Of a stretch of DNA of 64,000 nucleotides, positions 48,268 through 60,200 are shown in pieces. Numbering within the stretch: the first letter of the stretch is position 1; each line of letters opens with the position of its first letter. The notes under the pieces were generated by a model. It was not told where the DNA came from and searched no databases. It was given only the letters and a program-made list of their open reading frames with translations. A program made the position numbers and the translations under genes. This stretch comes from Rallus limicola (taxonomy: Eukaryota; Chordata; Aves; Gruiformes; Rallidae): positions 11,848,001-11,912,000 of the forward strand of contig JAKCOZ010000014.1 in assembly GCA_022605955.1 (NCBI GenBank), written 5' to 3'.

Positions 48268-51200
48268 GTAAGCGGCGGGGCGTTCAGGGTGGGGAAGCAG
48301 GCTCTGCGGGGGTCGTCCCGGCGGGCCGGGCGGTGGGTGCGGGGAGGTGCGGGTGGGCGCCAGCCGGGGGCCGGCCGGGTCGCCGCGGGTCGGGGGAGCG
48401 CGGCGGGCGGCGGCGCTGCCCGGCCCCGGCCCCGCTGGTGGCCGGGGCGGCCGCGCGCCGCCTCACATGGACCCGCCGGGCGAGCCATGTGCGCCCTGTG
48501 TTTACGTTCCGCGCGGCGTGCCCGCTCATTGGCCGTGCGGGGCGGTGACGCGCGGATTGCATAATAGTGCCGGGGCGGCGGCGCGGGGCGGCTGGCGGCG
48601 CGGACACGTGAGGCGGGCGGGCGGCCGCTGTTTTGGTGACCTACATTCGGGGCGGCGGCGGAGGGGCGCGCCGGGGACACGTGGGGCCACGCCGCTGCGG
48701 CGCCGGCAGCTCCGCCCCCGCGGCGCCCGGCACCGCCTCCGCCGCGCGAGGACGCGGTGGAGCGCGGAGCGGGGGGGGAGTGGTGGTGCGGTCTGGGCCG
48801 GCGGCCGTTGGCGCGGTGCGGGGAAGGGCGGGGGGGAGAGGAGGGGAAGAAGAGGGGGCGGGACTCGCTGCGGCGGGGGCGCGGGGCCAGCACGCGCGCG
48901 GCCGTGTGCGGCGGCGGGGCTGCCCGCGCGCCCCGCACGTGGACCGGCCCGGTGCGCGGGGGCGGCGTTGTGTAACGGGGAAGGGGGCGGCCGGGGGCAG
49001 GGCAGGGCAGCGCCGCTCCAACCCGGCTCCGCGTGACGGCAGGGAGCGCCGCAGCCCCGCAGGCGGCTGGCCGCCCGCACGGCGGCAGGGAGCGGGCAGG
49101 GAGCGGGCAGCGCGACCTCGCTCCCTGTCGCTTCCTCCGTCCGTTGTTCGCCAGGGCGTCGAGCCGCGTTGGGGCGCCGGCCGCGGGCAGGGCCCCGTTT
49201 GCGGCAGCACCCCGGGGGAGGGGAGGGGTAGGGGGAGCGCGTGAACCGATTAAAAACCGCACCGACTCTCATCCTTCGCGCCTCTGCGTCCTTTCCACTC
49301 TACGCATCCCTGTCGCAATGAAATACCTGCACGTCACGGCGCAGCCCGCGGCGGCCCCCGCTTCGGCGCAGCCCTGCCCGGCGGGACCCGAAGGTCTGCG
49401 GCCCGCCGCCTGACGTGTTCCCCCGGCGGGGCCGAGAGGGCTCGCATTGCGGCACCCCACCGCCGCGTTCCCGAAGCGATGCCCCGTCGGTTTACCGAGG
49501 TGGGGGGCTGACCTGAAGCCACCCAGCGTCGGGGTCCCTTTCCGCGGGGAGCCTGTGTGGAGAGGGCTCTGCCCCGGGCTCTTTGTTTCAGGGCGCTGCC
49601 CCGCGCTCTGCGCGCTGTTGAACGCTTTGGCTGCCGGTCGGACACAAGCGGGGATCGCAGGGACACGCAACCTCTAAAGTAACAAAAACACTGCGGGTCT
49701 TGACTGCGGCGCAGACTAGACTGCCGGGCTCTCGGGGGTACCAGAGGAGCACGGCTCTCTGGAGCTCCAGGGGTGTTCAAAACACAGGATGTTGACCCAT
49801 ACCCCCCTTCCTCCAGACATCCACCCTCCGTGCTCCCCTCTGACATTGGTGTTACCCTTGAGGGAAAGGAGCATCCCTTTTTTTATGAGGCAAGCTTTAA
49901 AGATAACGGGGTGAGGTGGCAGCGTGGAGAAGCACGGAGTTCCCTGGGGCGGGGAGTTTGCGTGCCCTGCTCTGCCCCTTGCAGATAAGGATGGCGCCTG
50001 CTGAGAAACTGGGTTCCTCCCTTGGACCCGGCGGACTGTGAGCTTTGACCCGGCACCTGGCAGAGACGCGTGCGGCGCTGTGGCACAGCAGGACCTTTGT
50101 CAAATAGGTGGTGTCCTAGGCTAGCACGGGGGTTTGAAGGTGTCTTCTCCTTAACGCTGTCGCAGGACCTAAGTGTTTCCTTTGCAACCCTCCTTTCCCC
50201 AAAAAGTGGCTTCTGGATGGGTGCTGTGCTGTGTTGGTGGAGGGTTTCTTAACCAGAGAAGCCGAAATAAACCAAGGCAAACATGCACACACAAAATCTC
50301 TGCAGGAGCATCCGCTGTGGTGGGGCGTGGGGTCACTGGTGTCCAGGAACGTGAAAAGCAGCCTTGTGTGTAGTGGCACGTGCCACACGACTGCTTGGTC
50401 TGACTCCTGCCCCGTGGCGGCTCTGCCAGGGGCATCTCGGTGGCGGTTTCCTTGGGAGGAAAAAGTACCCGAGATGCTAAAGGAGGAAATGGGCCAGTGG
50501 AGCTGCCGCAGAAATGCTGAGGGGACCGTTACAGCCCATCTGAGTAATGAAAATTTGGAAGACACAATTTCTGCCTGCAAGCAGTGGTATTTCCAGGGTT
50601 GTATAATGCTGCTGCCTGACAGGCATAACGGCCTTTCCCTGTGAGGATGCGATGGCTGATGTAAGGGGCTACAGCCCGGACCTGCCATGCCATCTCTGTT
50701 GATCAAGGACTCCGCTGACACCAGTGCTTTTTGTTTTCCTGGAAGCCAGTCCATGGCTGTTTTTTAAGTTTTTAATTCTTACTGGAGTGTGGAGTTCCTT
50801 GCTGCAGTGTCCTGAGTTGCCCGTGAAGAGTCTTCACAGAGCAATACAGGCATATAGCAGAGAAGATGCTGAGTATGATTTATTTACACAGTTACGTGGC
50901 TCTTGCTGTTTAAATTTCTGTGTGAAATATCAAATGGTTTTTTACTGACTTTTGAAATGCCGACTCTTTGAGGCAAATGAAGGGAAAACCTTCATTTTCT
51001 CTTGCTTACTAGTAAGAAAAAGGAGCCTGTGAAAAGCCAGAAGCGCTCCCAGGTCTGCCCGAGGACAAAAAGCTGTTTCATCTGAGGGATTCTTCAGTGT
51101 GTCAGATTGCGAGAGGCGGCAGGACAGAGACTGTCTGTGAACAGCAGCCTGGCAGTCAGAGTTTAACTGCTGCTAGAAATGCTACAAAGACTTGCAGTCG

Positions 51201-54200
51201 GACAAGCAGTGCTCAGTAGGCTAACCAGGCTGCAGCACTATTTCTTTCCCTTGGCCCCTTCCCTTCTGCATCGTGAGCACCTCCTAGCCCTTCCTTTCTG
51301 TGCCTCTGGCATGTAGCCTGCATGAAGCCTTTCTCTCTGCCCTATTTCTGTCCTTAACCTAGCTTGTTTGCATTCTGACTCCATAGTGCTGTAAGATCCT
51401 GCTTTGCTGTGGCTCCAGATGAGCTCTGCTCTGAGGCTGGCCCAGAAAACCCTCCTTGGGCTGCCCTGTGCCCTCTCCCTGCTGCCCTGTCCTGGCCAGC
51501 ACTGCGGCTTGTTGCTCCGTCTTTTGGTTCTGCCCTTTCATCTCGACTTGGATCAGAGGAGGCTGATAAGATGGGAGAAGGGGATGGGGCAGATGGAGAG
51601 GTCAGCTGCTGAAAACGAATGGAGAGAAGCAAGCTGAAGGGAGGGGAGGGCAGGGCAGGGCAGGAGGGAGGGAAAGGAGTTCGCCCAGGAACACGTGATG
51701 GCTGGGTCTGGTGGTGCTGGGTCACGGCGTGGCTCACATGGCAGCGGTGCATGTCTGCTTGTTATGTCACTACGTGCCGCCTTTTTTTCTTGCCTTAGGG
51801 GGTGTGATAGCTTACATCAGCTCTTCAAGCTCGGCATCTAGCCCAGCCTCATGTCACAGTGAGAGCTCAGACAGCGGTTTCCAGTCGTCCTCTTCGCCTG
51901 TACCATCTTCTCCAAACAGCTCCTCCTCAGAAAGCGGCTGCAACGTCCGGAGCAGCGAGGCCTCCGATGGGGCACCGAAGAGCGATCGGCTGGAGGAGAC
52001 TATTAAAACAACCCAGTCGAGTGTTGCTGGTTTGACAAAAGGCCATAATGGAGTCACAAGTATGTTTGGTGCCAGTTCCTGAAACCACCATTTCCCCTTT
52101 ACATATTACAGCCCCACAGGTCCTCCTTTGTGTGGCTTGCCAGGAGGGCGTGTAGGAATGGCTCCATTTTTATCTTCCACCCTTGGATGTGGTGATACAT
52201 AAAGTCTTGCCATACAGATGCTAATAGGTGGAGGTCCCACTGCTGCTGACTTGAGGCAGTCCATAAGTGCAGTCCAGCTTTACGTGAGATTTTTCCCTAG
52301 TGAAAGCTGATCTTACTAAAAATTGAACACTTGGTTGAAAAGATGCAATGAGGTAAAGGTAATAGTAATCAGAAATTGCCATCAGGAGTAAATATTTATG
52401 GAGCTGTCTTTCAAGTCTAGTTTCTCTGTTTTTTTTTAATACTTTCTCCCCTGCCCCTTCACACTCCCTCTCCCCACACTTCTTTGGGGAACAAACTAAA
52501 TCAATTACCAAAACATGGTATTGCATTTACACAGCTGTAGCTGTGACCTTCATCTTTTTGATTCAGAGTCTTACTTCATGGATGTAAAAAACCATAGTAC
52601 TTGTAAGCTGGAGCTGAAGGATAGCCTTTTAAAACTCACTTGTAACAATATAGCTCCAGCTATTTGATTCACACCTTTTTTGTAGTCAGAAAAGATCAGC
52701 GATAAAGAACTGTATTTGAACAGTTTTGGAAGGGCAGGAATTAAACCAAGTGCTGAAATGAGTCTTCCAGCAAAAGCTCAGCTGGAATATAGACTAGTCT
52801 TTTGAAGACTGAATTATTTTATTGGCAGAATTGTTCTGTCATCTTCAATTGTTATGAATTGCTGGAATAAGTACCTAATAGGTTTCTTTGGTTTGTTTTT
52901 TTCTTTTTTAAGTGTTCCTACACTAAGTTCTTAGTAAGAACCTTCCTCTTAAAAATTTGCGAGCAACTAGGTGTTTTGGTATCAAGGTAGAAATTCCTGA
53001 AGATGAAACCTGTTGTAAACTGTTAAGATGTATAGATAGGTAACATTTTTTTAGTCAGCACTAGCTTGTGTTCAAAATTAAAAAAAAAAAAGAGGAAATT
53101 TTGTGGTTTGGTTCTTTGTCAAAGCCTTAGCAAAAACAGTTTGAGTTCCTCTTTTAAAATGAAACCCAAATGTCAAATAAATTACTTTTCTGGTAGAATA
53201 TGGTTCTGTGGGAGTATTTCCAGCTGTGTTGCTCACTCTTAAGGTAACTTTGTGGTTACTAAAGTCACGTAAAAATCCCATTGGCTTCAGTGAAACCAGC
53301 ATTAGACTAGTGCATAGGACTTGTGAAAAATATTTATTGACAAGCTGAAATAAAATAGGTGGGGGGAAACTTAAGAAAAACCCAAACCACAAGCATATTT
53401 ACAGGGCTGAGAAGCTATTTTCAAGCTCAAGTGTGCAAGTGTGCCATTCTGGGCATGCACTCAAATGATTAGTCTTCCCATACACAGATGTGGCTGAGTT
53501 ACCAGTCCTTAATGGTTATCAAATAGGTACAGTGTGTGGCTTGTTTGCAACATATAATAAAATAAAGTGTCCTTTAATATTTCTATTTTTAAAAAAAGAT
53601 GTTTGTTCTCTGCTGGGCAGCCTGTAGCCTTTATATGGGCTAACTCATTCTGATGGAAAAAGAGATGGAGCTTGAAGTTCGGTGACCCAGTTAGCTAAAT
53701 GGTCCTTCAAAAAGTGTGTAAATATAAGCAGACTTTATTTTTCTGCAGTTGAGTACGACACTACTGTGACTGAAAGTCCAGTGAATCCATGGTTTCTCCC
53801 TGTTAGGGTGAGCGCTTCAAGTTTATCATCTTCCCCCTTGCACTGGTACCTTCAAAACTCTTCAGGGGTTTTGTATGTTCTTATCTGTTGCTCTGCTGTA
53901 TTTTTGTTTTTATTTTGTATGTTAAACTGAACTGGCATATTTTGCTTTTAGTCCCACTTTCAAAAGCTGGAAACATGTTCCTGCCGTTGTCACTGTTTTT
54001 CTATATCCTTGACTTTTCTGTTCTGATTCTAGAGTTTAATGGCATGGTTCTCCTTTGCAAAGTCTGTGGAGATGTCGCTTCAGGATTTCATTATGGTGTT
54101 CATGCCTGTGAAGGCTGCAAGGTGAGCTACGTTTCTGCTCACCTTTCTGCTGGTGAAACACTCAGGTTCTCCCCGTGACTCTCTGTTAAATCTTGAGAGA

Positions 54201-57200
54201 TTTCAGGCAGTGTGTAAGTTGTAGGAAAAGGCAAACCACTTAGCAGGACACAGTGTTTCCCAACCTCTGCGGTTACCTCCTGTTCTCACCCCTTCCCTGA
54301 TCCTGCCTGACCTGGAGTGCACTGCAGAGAACTGGAGACAGAGGTGGTAAGGAGCATGTCACGCAAGACTTGCGAGTCTTAATTGCATTAAGAGGTAGTG
54401 GGTGTGAGTTGTCACCTGGGCTGGGACACAGAGCAAAACAGCTTTGGAAAAGCAATTCTTTACCACGGGGAAAGCCAGGATGGGGTGCTTGCATGTTCAC
54501 ATGTCAGGACATCTGTATGTTCTGATACAGTGACACTGCAAAGGTTATGCTCTGTGAGTTTATCAGCTTAAGGGTTATGTGAAAGAACTGCCTTTGAAGG
54601 TCATATGGTGCAACAGGAGGGTTTTTTTGCCAGGCTGTGGAGATGGAAGTCAAAAGATCTGATTTTGACTTTCATCTTCACACTTGATGTCATAGGAGAT
54701 TGAGGGCATATCTTACAAACTGTCAGTGCAGTGGTAGAGGTAATACTGGAGATACTGTGCTCTTAGGTGCTAACAACGCAGGGAACATCTTAACATCTTC
54801 TCTAATTAGAAATCATAACTAGTTTGCATTATACACAGATCACACACAGAGGGGAAGTAAGTCATGAGGAGTAGCAAGTTCTTTGAAATCACTTGAGGCC
54901 AGTGGCCCTGAAGCAGCTGATGAGATGCAGTGAGGTTTTCTGTGCTTGTGCAGAGGTGAATCTTGGCAGGAGGATTCGACATGTGCTGTAATAATAATCA
55001 TGGGAAATTCTTTCTGTTTACAGGGTTTTTTCAGAAGAAGCATTCAGCAAAACATCCAGTATAAGAAATGCCTGAAGAATAACAACTGCTCTATAATGAG
55101 AATGAATAGGAACAGATGCCAGCAGTGTCGTTTCAAAAAATGCCTCTCTGTTGGGATGTCAAGAGATGGTACGTTCCTCTACTGAGCAGCAATCCTCTGA
55201 GAGGGAATCTGCTGCCCAACTCAAAACCCAGGGTCTTAATGAGAGAAAACGCAGCCAGCCTTATCGTGAGGGACAGGTTCCCTGTCCAGGAGTGGTAGAT
55301 CAGCTTGTTGCTTTGCTTTGTGACTGCTGAACTGGTAATGTAATACTGGCCCAGAGCTGTCATCCTGTCTCTGGAGGCTAATGATGCTCCGGGATGTGCT
55401 GCAAGGGGGCTGTTAGAGGGACGGTTGTAATAACAGTCTCAATTTTGGTTTAATGAGTTAATGTGTATAGCTGTATCCTAACTGAATCTGAACAAGACTC
55501 TTCTCTTTTTTTGTTGTTTTTGTTTTAATTTTTTTTGTTACTCTTGCTTCTTCAGTGAAAGGGATTGCTGCCCAAGCCCATAGTTTTAGAATGGTCATTG
55601 TAGAGCCTACAGTGTTAGGTTTGGGTATATGGGATGAGTATGTAACTGCTGCTTTTTTTATCCCTGACTTTTCTTTTATTTTTCCCTTTTCTTTTCTTGG
55701 AGGAGGAGGCCAGGAGGAAGGGGTAACTTTAGCTGTTTCTCTGACCACTGTGCTGGCTACCCTCTCCTTGAGACTTGTTTAAAGAACACAGTGTCGAAAG
55801 TGTAGTTCGTTAGTCTGCTACAGCTTACTGTCACAAACCAGAACTCTTCCTTCTGTTTCACTTTTTAATTTTCTTTGGTGCCTATTTCACAAGAAGTAGG
55901 AATCTTGGGTTGTTAATAATTTAGTGGGTGGAGTATTAAAGCTTACTCTAAATAATTATTCTGAGTTCTTGTCATGCATAGGAGTTATTTCATCCCCTAG
56001 GCGCTTGTTTGCGCATTAGGTTGCACCTGCTTTTAATGAAAGAGATTGAGTTACATTAATGATGGACTACTGCATGAGCATAATTACATCAGTCGAAACT
56101 GAGGGTTATGAGCCCTTGTAAGGCTGTGGTTGGACAGGACGGTAGAGGCAGTCGTAGATTCCCTAGGACAGGGTCAAAAAGCTGCAGCCACAATGATGCC
56201 CATCCCCTTGCCAGCAGAAAGTGTCCTTGTCAAGGCAAAGTTATCAGGAAAATTTGCCAAGGTAAGCTTCATTCAGCATTGATTCTCTTAACTGTTCTGG
56301 CGAGTCACGCAATTGGTCTGTGAGAAGCTGTCTTGTAGGGCTTCTGATTCAAATGTGATATGAACTGTGTTTACGTACACCTCATTGTCAGCTCACTAAG
56401 TTGCACTGGTGTAACTGATCCAGTCGTAAAGCCTGATACTTAACTAACACATCTATAGTGTATAGTCCATAGCCAGGTTTGTAGCAAAAGGGGAAAAGGT
56501 TTAGAGGTTATAAGCGCTGCCTTCTCCTTATATGTAAACAACAGGATACATTTGATACCTCATCCCTGTACTATGCACAGGAAGCTGCTCAACTTCAGTG
56601 ATGATACCCCTGCTGTAGTATTGGCCAGAGCAGTTAAAATCTTCCCTTAAAAGGCAAGATTTTGGGTCGGGGTGTGCGTTCTGTGTGGGCGTGTGCAACA
56701 CTTGCAGGATTGCCTTGACTTTTTTTTTTTCTTCTTTCCTTACCACCCTTCATTTCTCCACCTTGGTAGCTGTTCGATTTGGCCGTATTCCCAAGCGTGA
56801 AAAGCAGAGGATGCTGATTGAGATGCAGAGTGCCATGAAAACCATGATGAACAGTCAGTTCAGCGGTCATCTACCCAATGAACCATTAACAGAACATCAA
56901 GATCAAGCACCTCAAGAAGACCTTTCCTCCAAGCCCAAACAAGAGCGGGAAACCATCAAAAGCCCTTCTCCCCCTCCTAGCACTGACATGGCTAAGGAGG
57001 AGGTGATCGGTATGGTCACTAGGGCCCACAAAGACACTTTCATGTACAACCAAGAACAGTCTCAAAACCCAGCAGAGATGATGCAGTCCCAGAGTGGGGA
57101 GAGAGTGTCGAAGAGCACTGAACAGTACATCTTGAGCGGCGAGCACTGTGTTAGTGGCCTTGCTGGCCCTCCGTACCCTGAAAGCGAGCAGCACCTTGGT

Positions 57201-60200
57201 GGACAGTACAAAGGGAGAAGCACGATGCATTATCCAGGTGGCCATGCCATGTGTTTCACAAACAGCCACTGTATGAACTTCAGCAGTGGTTACACTCAGC
57301 GACTGTGTGATAGGATCCCTGAAGACAGCTTTTCTCCAAACAAGAATGCCACTTACTCTTGCGGCACCGGAGGAAGAATGCACCTGGTATATTGATATCA
57401 ATTGTTTGGTTTGACTCAGTGAAAGGGTGTGATCTGGCTGTGCCTCTTTAGTCACTGAAGCTGCACACAGTTGGCACAACTGCTGGAATTTAAAATAGTG
57501 ACGCAATTTGGATTGTGATGTAGAGAAATGGCTTGAGGTCTGTTGAGGATTTGAAATCATACAAGGGATGGGGTTTCTTGGCTCAGTTTTTAGCTGACTG
57601 AAAGTAGAAGTAGACTAGTATCACAGGTCATTGGTTGAAGAAAAATTGTGTGAGCTTTTTAACTGGCTTGACTTGAAAATGGATGTTAGGAGTGTATAAA
57701 TTCCCTTCTTCACTCAATCGTCTTGAAGGCTTCACGTTAAAATAATCTACATGCTCCCATATGCTGTATTTTCCTTCAGAGTATTTCTGGGGTGAAACCT
57801 CAGGGGTAGGATTTTAAACCAGTCTATTTGCATGCCTTGCTAGTGTGTTGTAAAATCTCTCTTGCTGGGTAGGTTAGGTGTTTTTTAGTTTTGATTAGTG
57901 GGGTTTTTGTTTTGTTTCAGTAGGGGGATAGGTTTCTTCCATTGTAGGCTATGTAAAATAGAGGCCAAGTGGGACTCCCAGGTTGCGTATTCTTCTATTC
58001 TTCTCCCCTAGAACATCTTCAGATCTGAACAGAGGCAGGAGAAGGATGCATGGCCAAACCACTTGAGAGAAGTTCAGGGTCTTTTTGGTAGTACTTAGAC
58101 AAGCGAGGCTCTGAAGAGACTTCTGGATACCTTAGATAACTTTGCTAGAGTGTTTTCTCACTGAATTCTTAACAAGGATGCCTCCTATTTTCTTGCATAT
58201 GGGTTTTGGCTTTTTTTTTTCTTTCCCTTTCCCTTAGCAGGTCCCTCCCGTTTGCCTTGCACCTGCTGTTTCTCTACCATTCAGGCAACCGGTTCTGTAA
58301 GCCCCTTAAAATAGATTGTCCTTCTCTTTATCACTGGGAACCGCCTGGGATGAGAGAACATAACATCCTCGTTCCCATCCTGCGCTCCCGGCGAGAAGTG
58401 CAAGCCCCTGACCTTTCTGAAGTACTCAAGCTGATGGTGTTTTTCTTCCTCCTAGCTTGTAAAGATTCTTCACAGGTTCTTGAAGGCCCCTGAAAAGTCT
58501 CCACACAGTGAAGGTCATTTTGATGCTGGGTTTCCTTTTTTCTTTGTTTTGTTTGGGTTTTATTTTTTCTTCTTCTTCAGCTATTGCGTATGTGGACTGT
58601 GCCATCCCTAGTAGGCTCTGACCTTAATTGCAGACTCTGGGCACTACACCATGGCAAATAGTAATCACTCCCAACCTTTCTTCCTTGCAGGGAAAGTATG
58701 TGGAGTCACTAGATCGGCATTCTTGGCACTCCTGGGAAGCAGAGGTTAAACCTGTCAGTATGGGCAGGCAGGGAGTGACGCTGCCAGCAGAGGCCCAACC
58801 AGTCACTTTGACCTGCTTGTAGCAGCTGCAGGGAGGTTTAATGCTGCAGTAAGGAAACAAAACCTGAATCCAAGAGAGCACGGCAGGTTCCCTCCGCCAC
58901 CCCCCTCCTCCCCATCCCCCTCCCAGCATCCCAGATGTGAATCAGGAGTTTGCCAGAGAATTCAGTGAAACCATGATTCGACCAAAATGAGTTAGTAGCT
59001 GTAAGGGAGCGTAACTAGGCTCTGAACCAGTATGGAGACAAATGTTGAGGGTTTGGGGTTTTGTAGGTTTTGGTTGGGTAGTTTTTTACTTAATGCCCCC
59101 CCAACCAGAAAAGTAGAACGGGTTGTTCCTGAAGAGGTTCTTCTAAATACAGCTTGTGACTGTACAAGCTGACAGCTCCTCCCATAGGAAGGATCCCTGG
59201 GTAGAGGTCTCTCCAGAGCTTAAACATAATACATGGAGTGGAAAGTGGCAGTTTCCCCTCAGGACCAAGCACCTGGGAGCTGTAGGATGAGGAGCTGAAG
59301 TGCTTTCTGTGTCCGAGTCAGAGCGTGGTGCTGAACCAGACACTCCTATATTTCTTAACAATACCTCTGTGAAACAATGCAGTGTCATGGACAGAGCATT
59401 AGTGTTTGCCGTGTTTCTAGTCCTGTGCCTAGACCTTTCCTCTTGCCAGAATGTTTTATGACTTGCAGTTTATGGAAAATGTCCTCCTCAACTGCACACA
59501 TACTCATTTGGTTTTGGGTGTTGCCCTCAGGCTCACCAATGATGCTGTGATTCACAGCTGAACCAGGAAATCTGCATTTCTGGTCCTTGGCTTTTGGGGA
59601 CAGCTTTCTGCAAATTGACTGCCCAATTAGTAACGGGTATTTGAGGGGGAAAACCCCACAAACCTCTAACCAGAAATGTGTATCTATCTCTCTCCACCTT
59701 GTTCTCCCTAGCTGTTGCCAAATACGTGCATGCACACACACATATATATACATACCTGTTGAATGCATTATGTAATGGATCCTAGGACCTTCCACGCCAA
59801 GAGTTGCCAGGCAATTACCAGATTCAAGATGCCCTGCAAAAGCATCATAGCTCTGAGGAATTCCTAATCTCTTTCACTGTTTCCTATCTGTTTTGCTGAC
59901 AAAATGTAGGATTGCATACACCAGTTAGTATACTTGTGAGGAATACTTAAATGAATTTGCAGCCTTGATAATGACAGGTGAAATGAATATTAAAAGGTTT
60001 AAACTTCATTAAAATACGTAAAATTTTGAAAGCAGAACTGAAAGTATCTCAGAGCATCTGGTTGGGTTTTACGGAGGGAGTTTATTGGCAGTCAGCCTTG
60101 ACTGATATGTCTGACCTCATAGTGATGGATTCAGACTTTCTTAGAAAAAAAACTGTCTCTTCTTATAAAAGAAAGAGCATTTTGTTGTCTTGTGACTGAG

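Larger units (their letters stand above)
47260..49660. promoter_or_regulatory. NR1D2: NR1D2 CpG-island promoter
   Basis: About 2.4 kb of very dense CG dinucleotides spanning the presumed transcription start, exon 1 and the start of intron 1. It has a cluster of GC boxes at about 47940-47990, several CACGTG E-boxes and no TATA box. Long GC-rich open frames on both strands here are a composition artefact. Confidence 0.9.
48268..51798 (+). other. NR1D2: NR1D2 intron 1
   Basis: 3.5 kb. The first 1.4 kb is CpG island with E-boxes at 48605, 48678 and 48936. Further E-boxes lie at 50377 and 51692. A G-rich tract near 51638-51675 lies about 125 bp before exon 2. No other exon was recognised. Confidence 0.8.

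Noticed and set aside
47417..49262. Very long open frames on both strands (up to about 544 codons) in the GC-rich region
   Set aside because: They lie across a CpG island, encode Arg/Ala/Pro/Gly-rich low-complexity sequence on several frames at once, and overlap the NR1D2 promoter and first exon. GC-rich DNA has few stop codons, so this is compositional.
58206..58493. 95-codon frame in NR1D2 intron 5
   Set aside because: Begins in a T-rich tract, giving an artificial hydrophobic start. No domain, and surrounded by intron.
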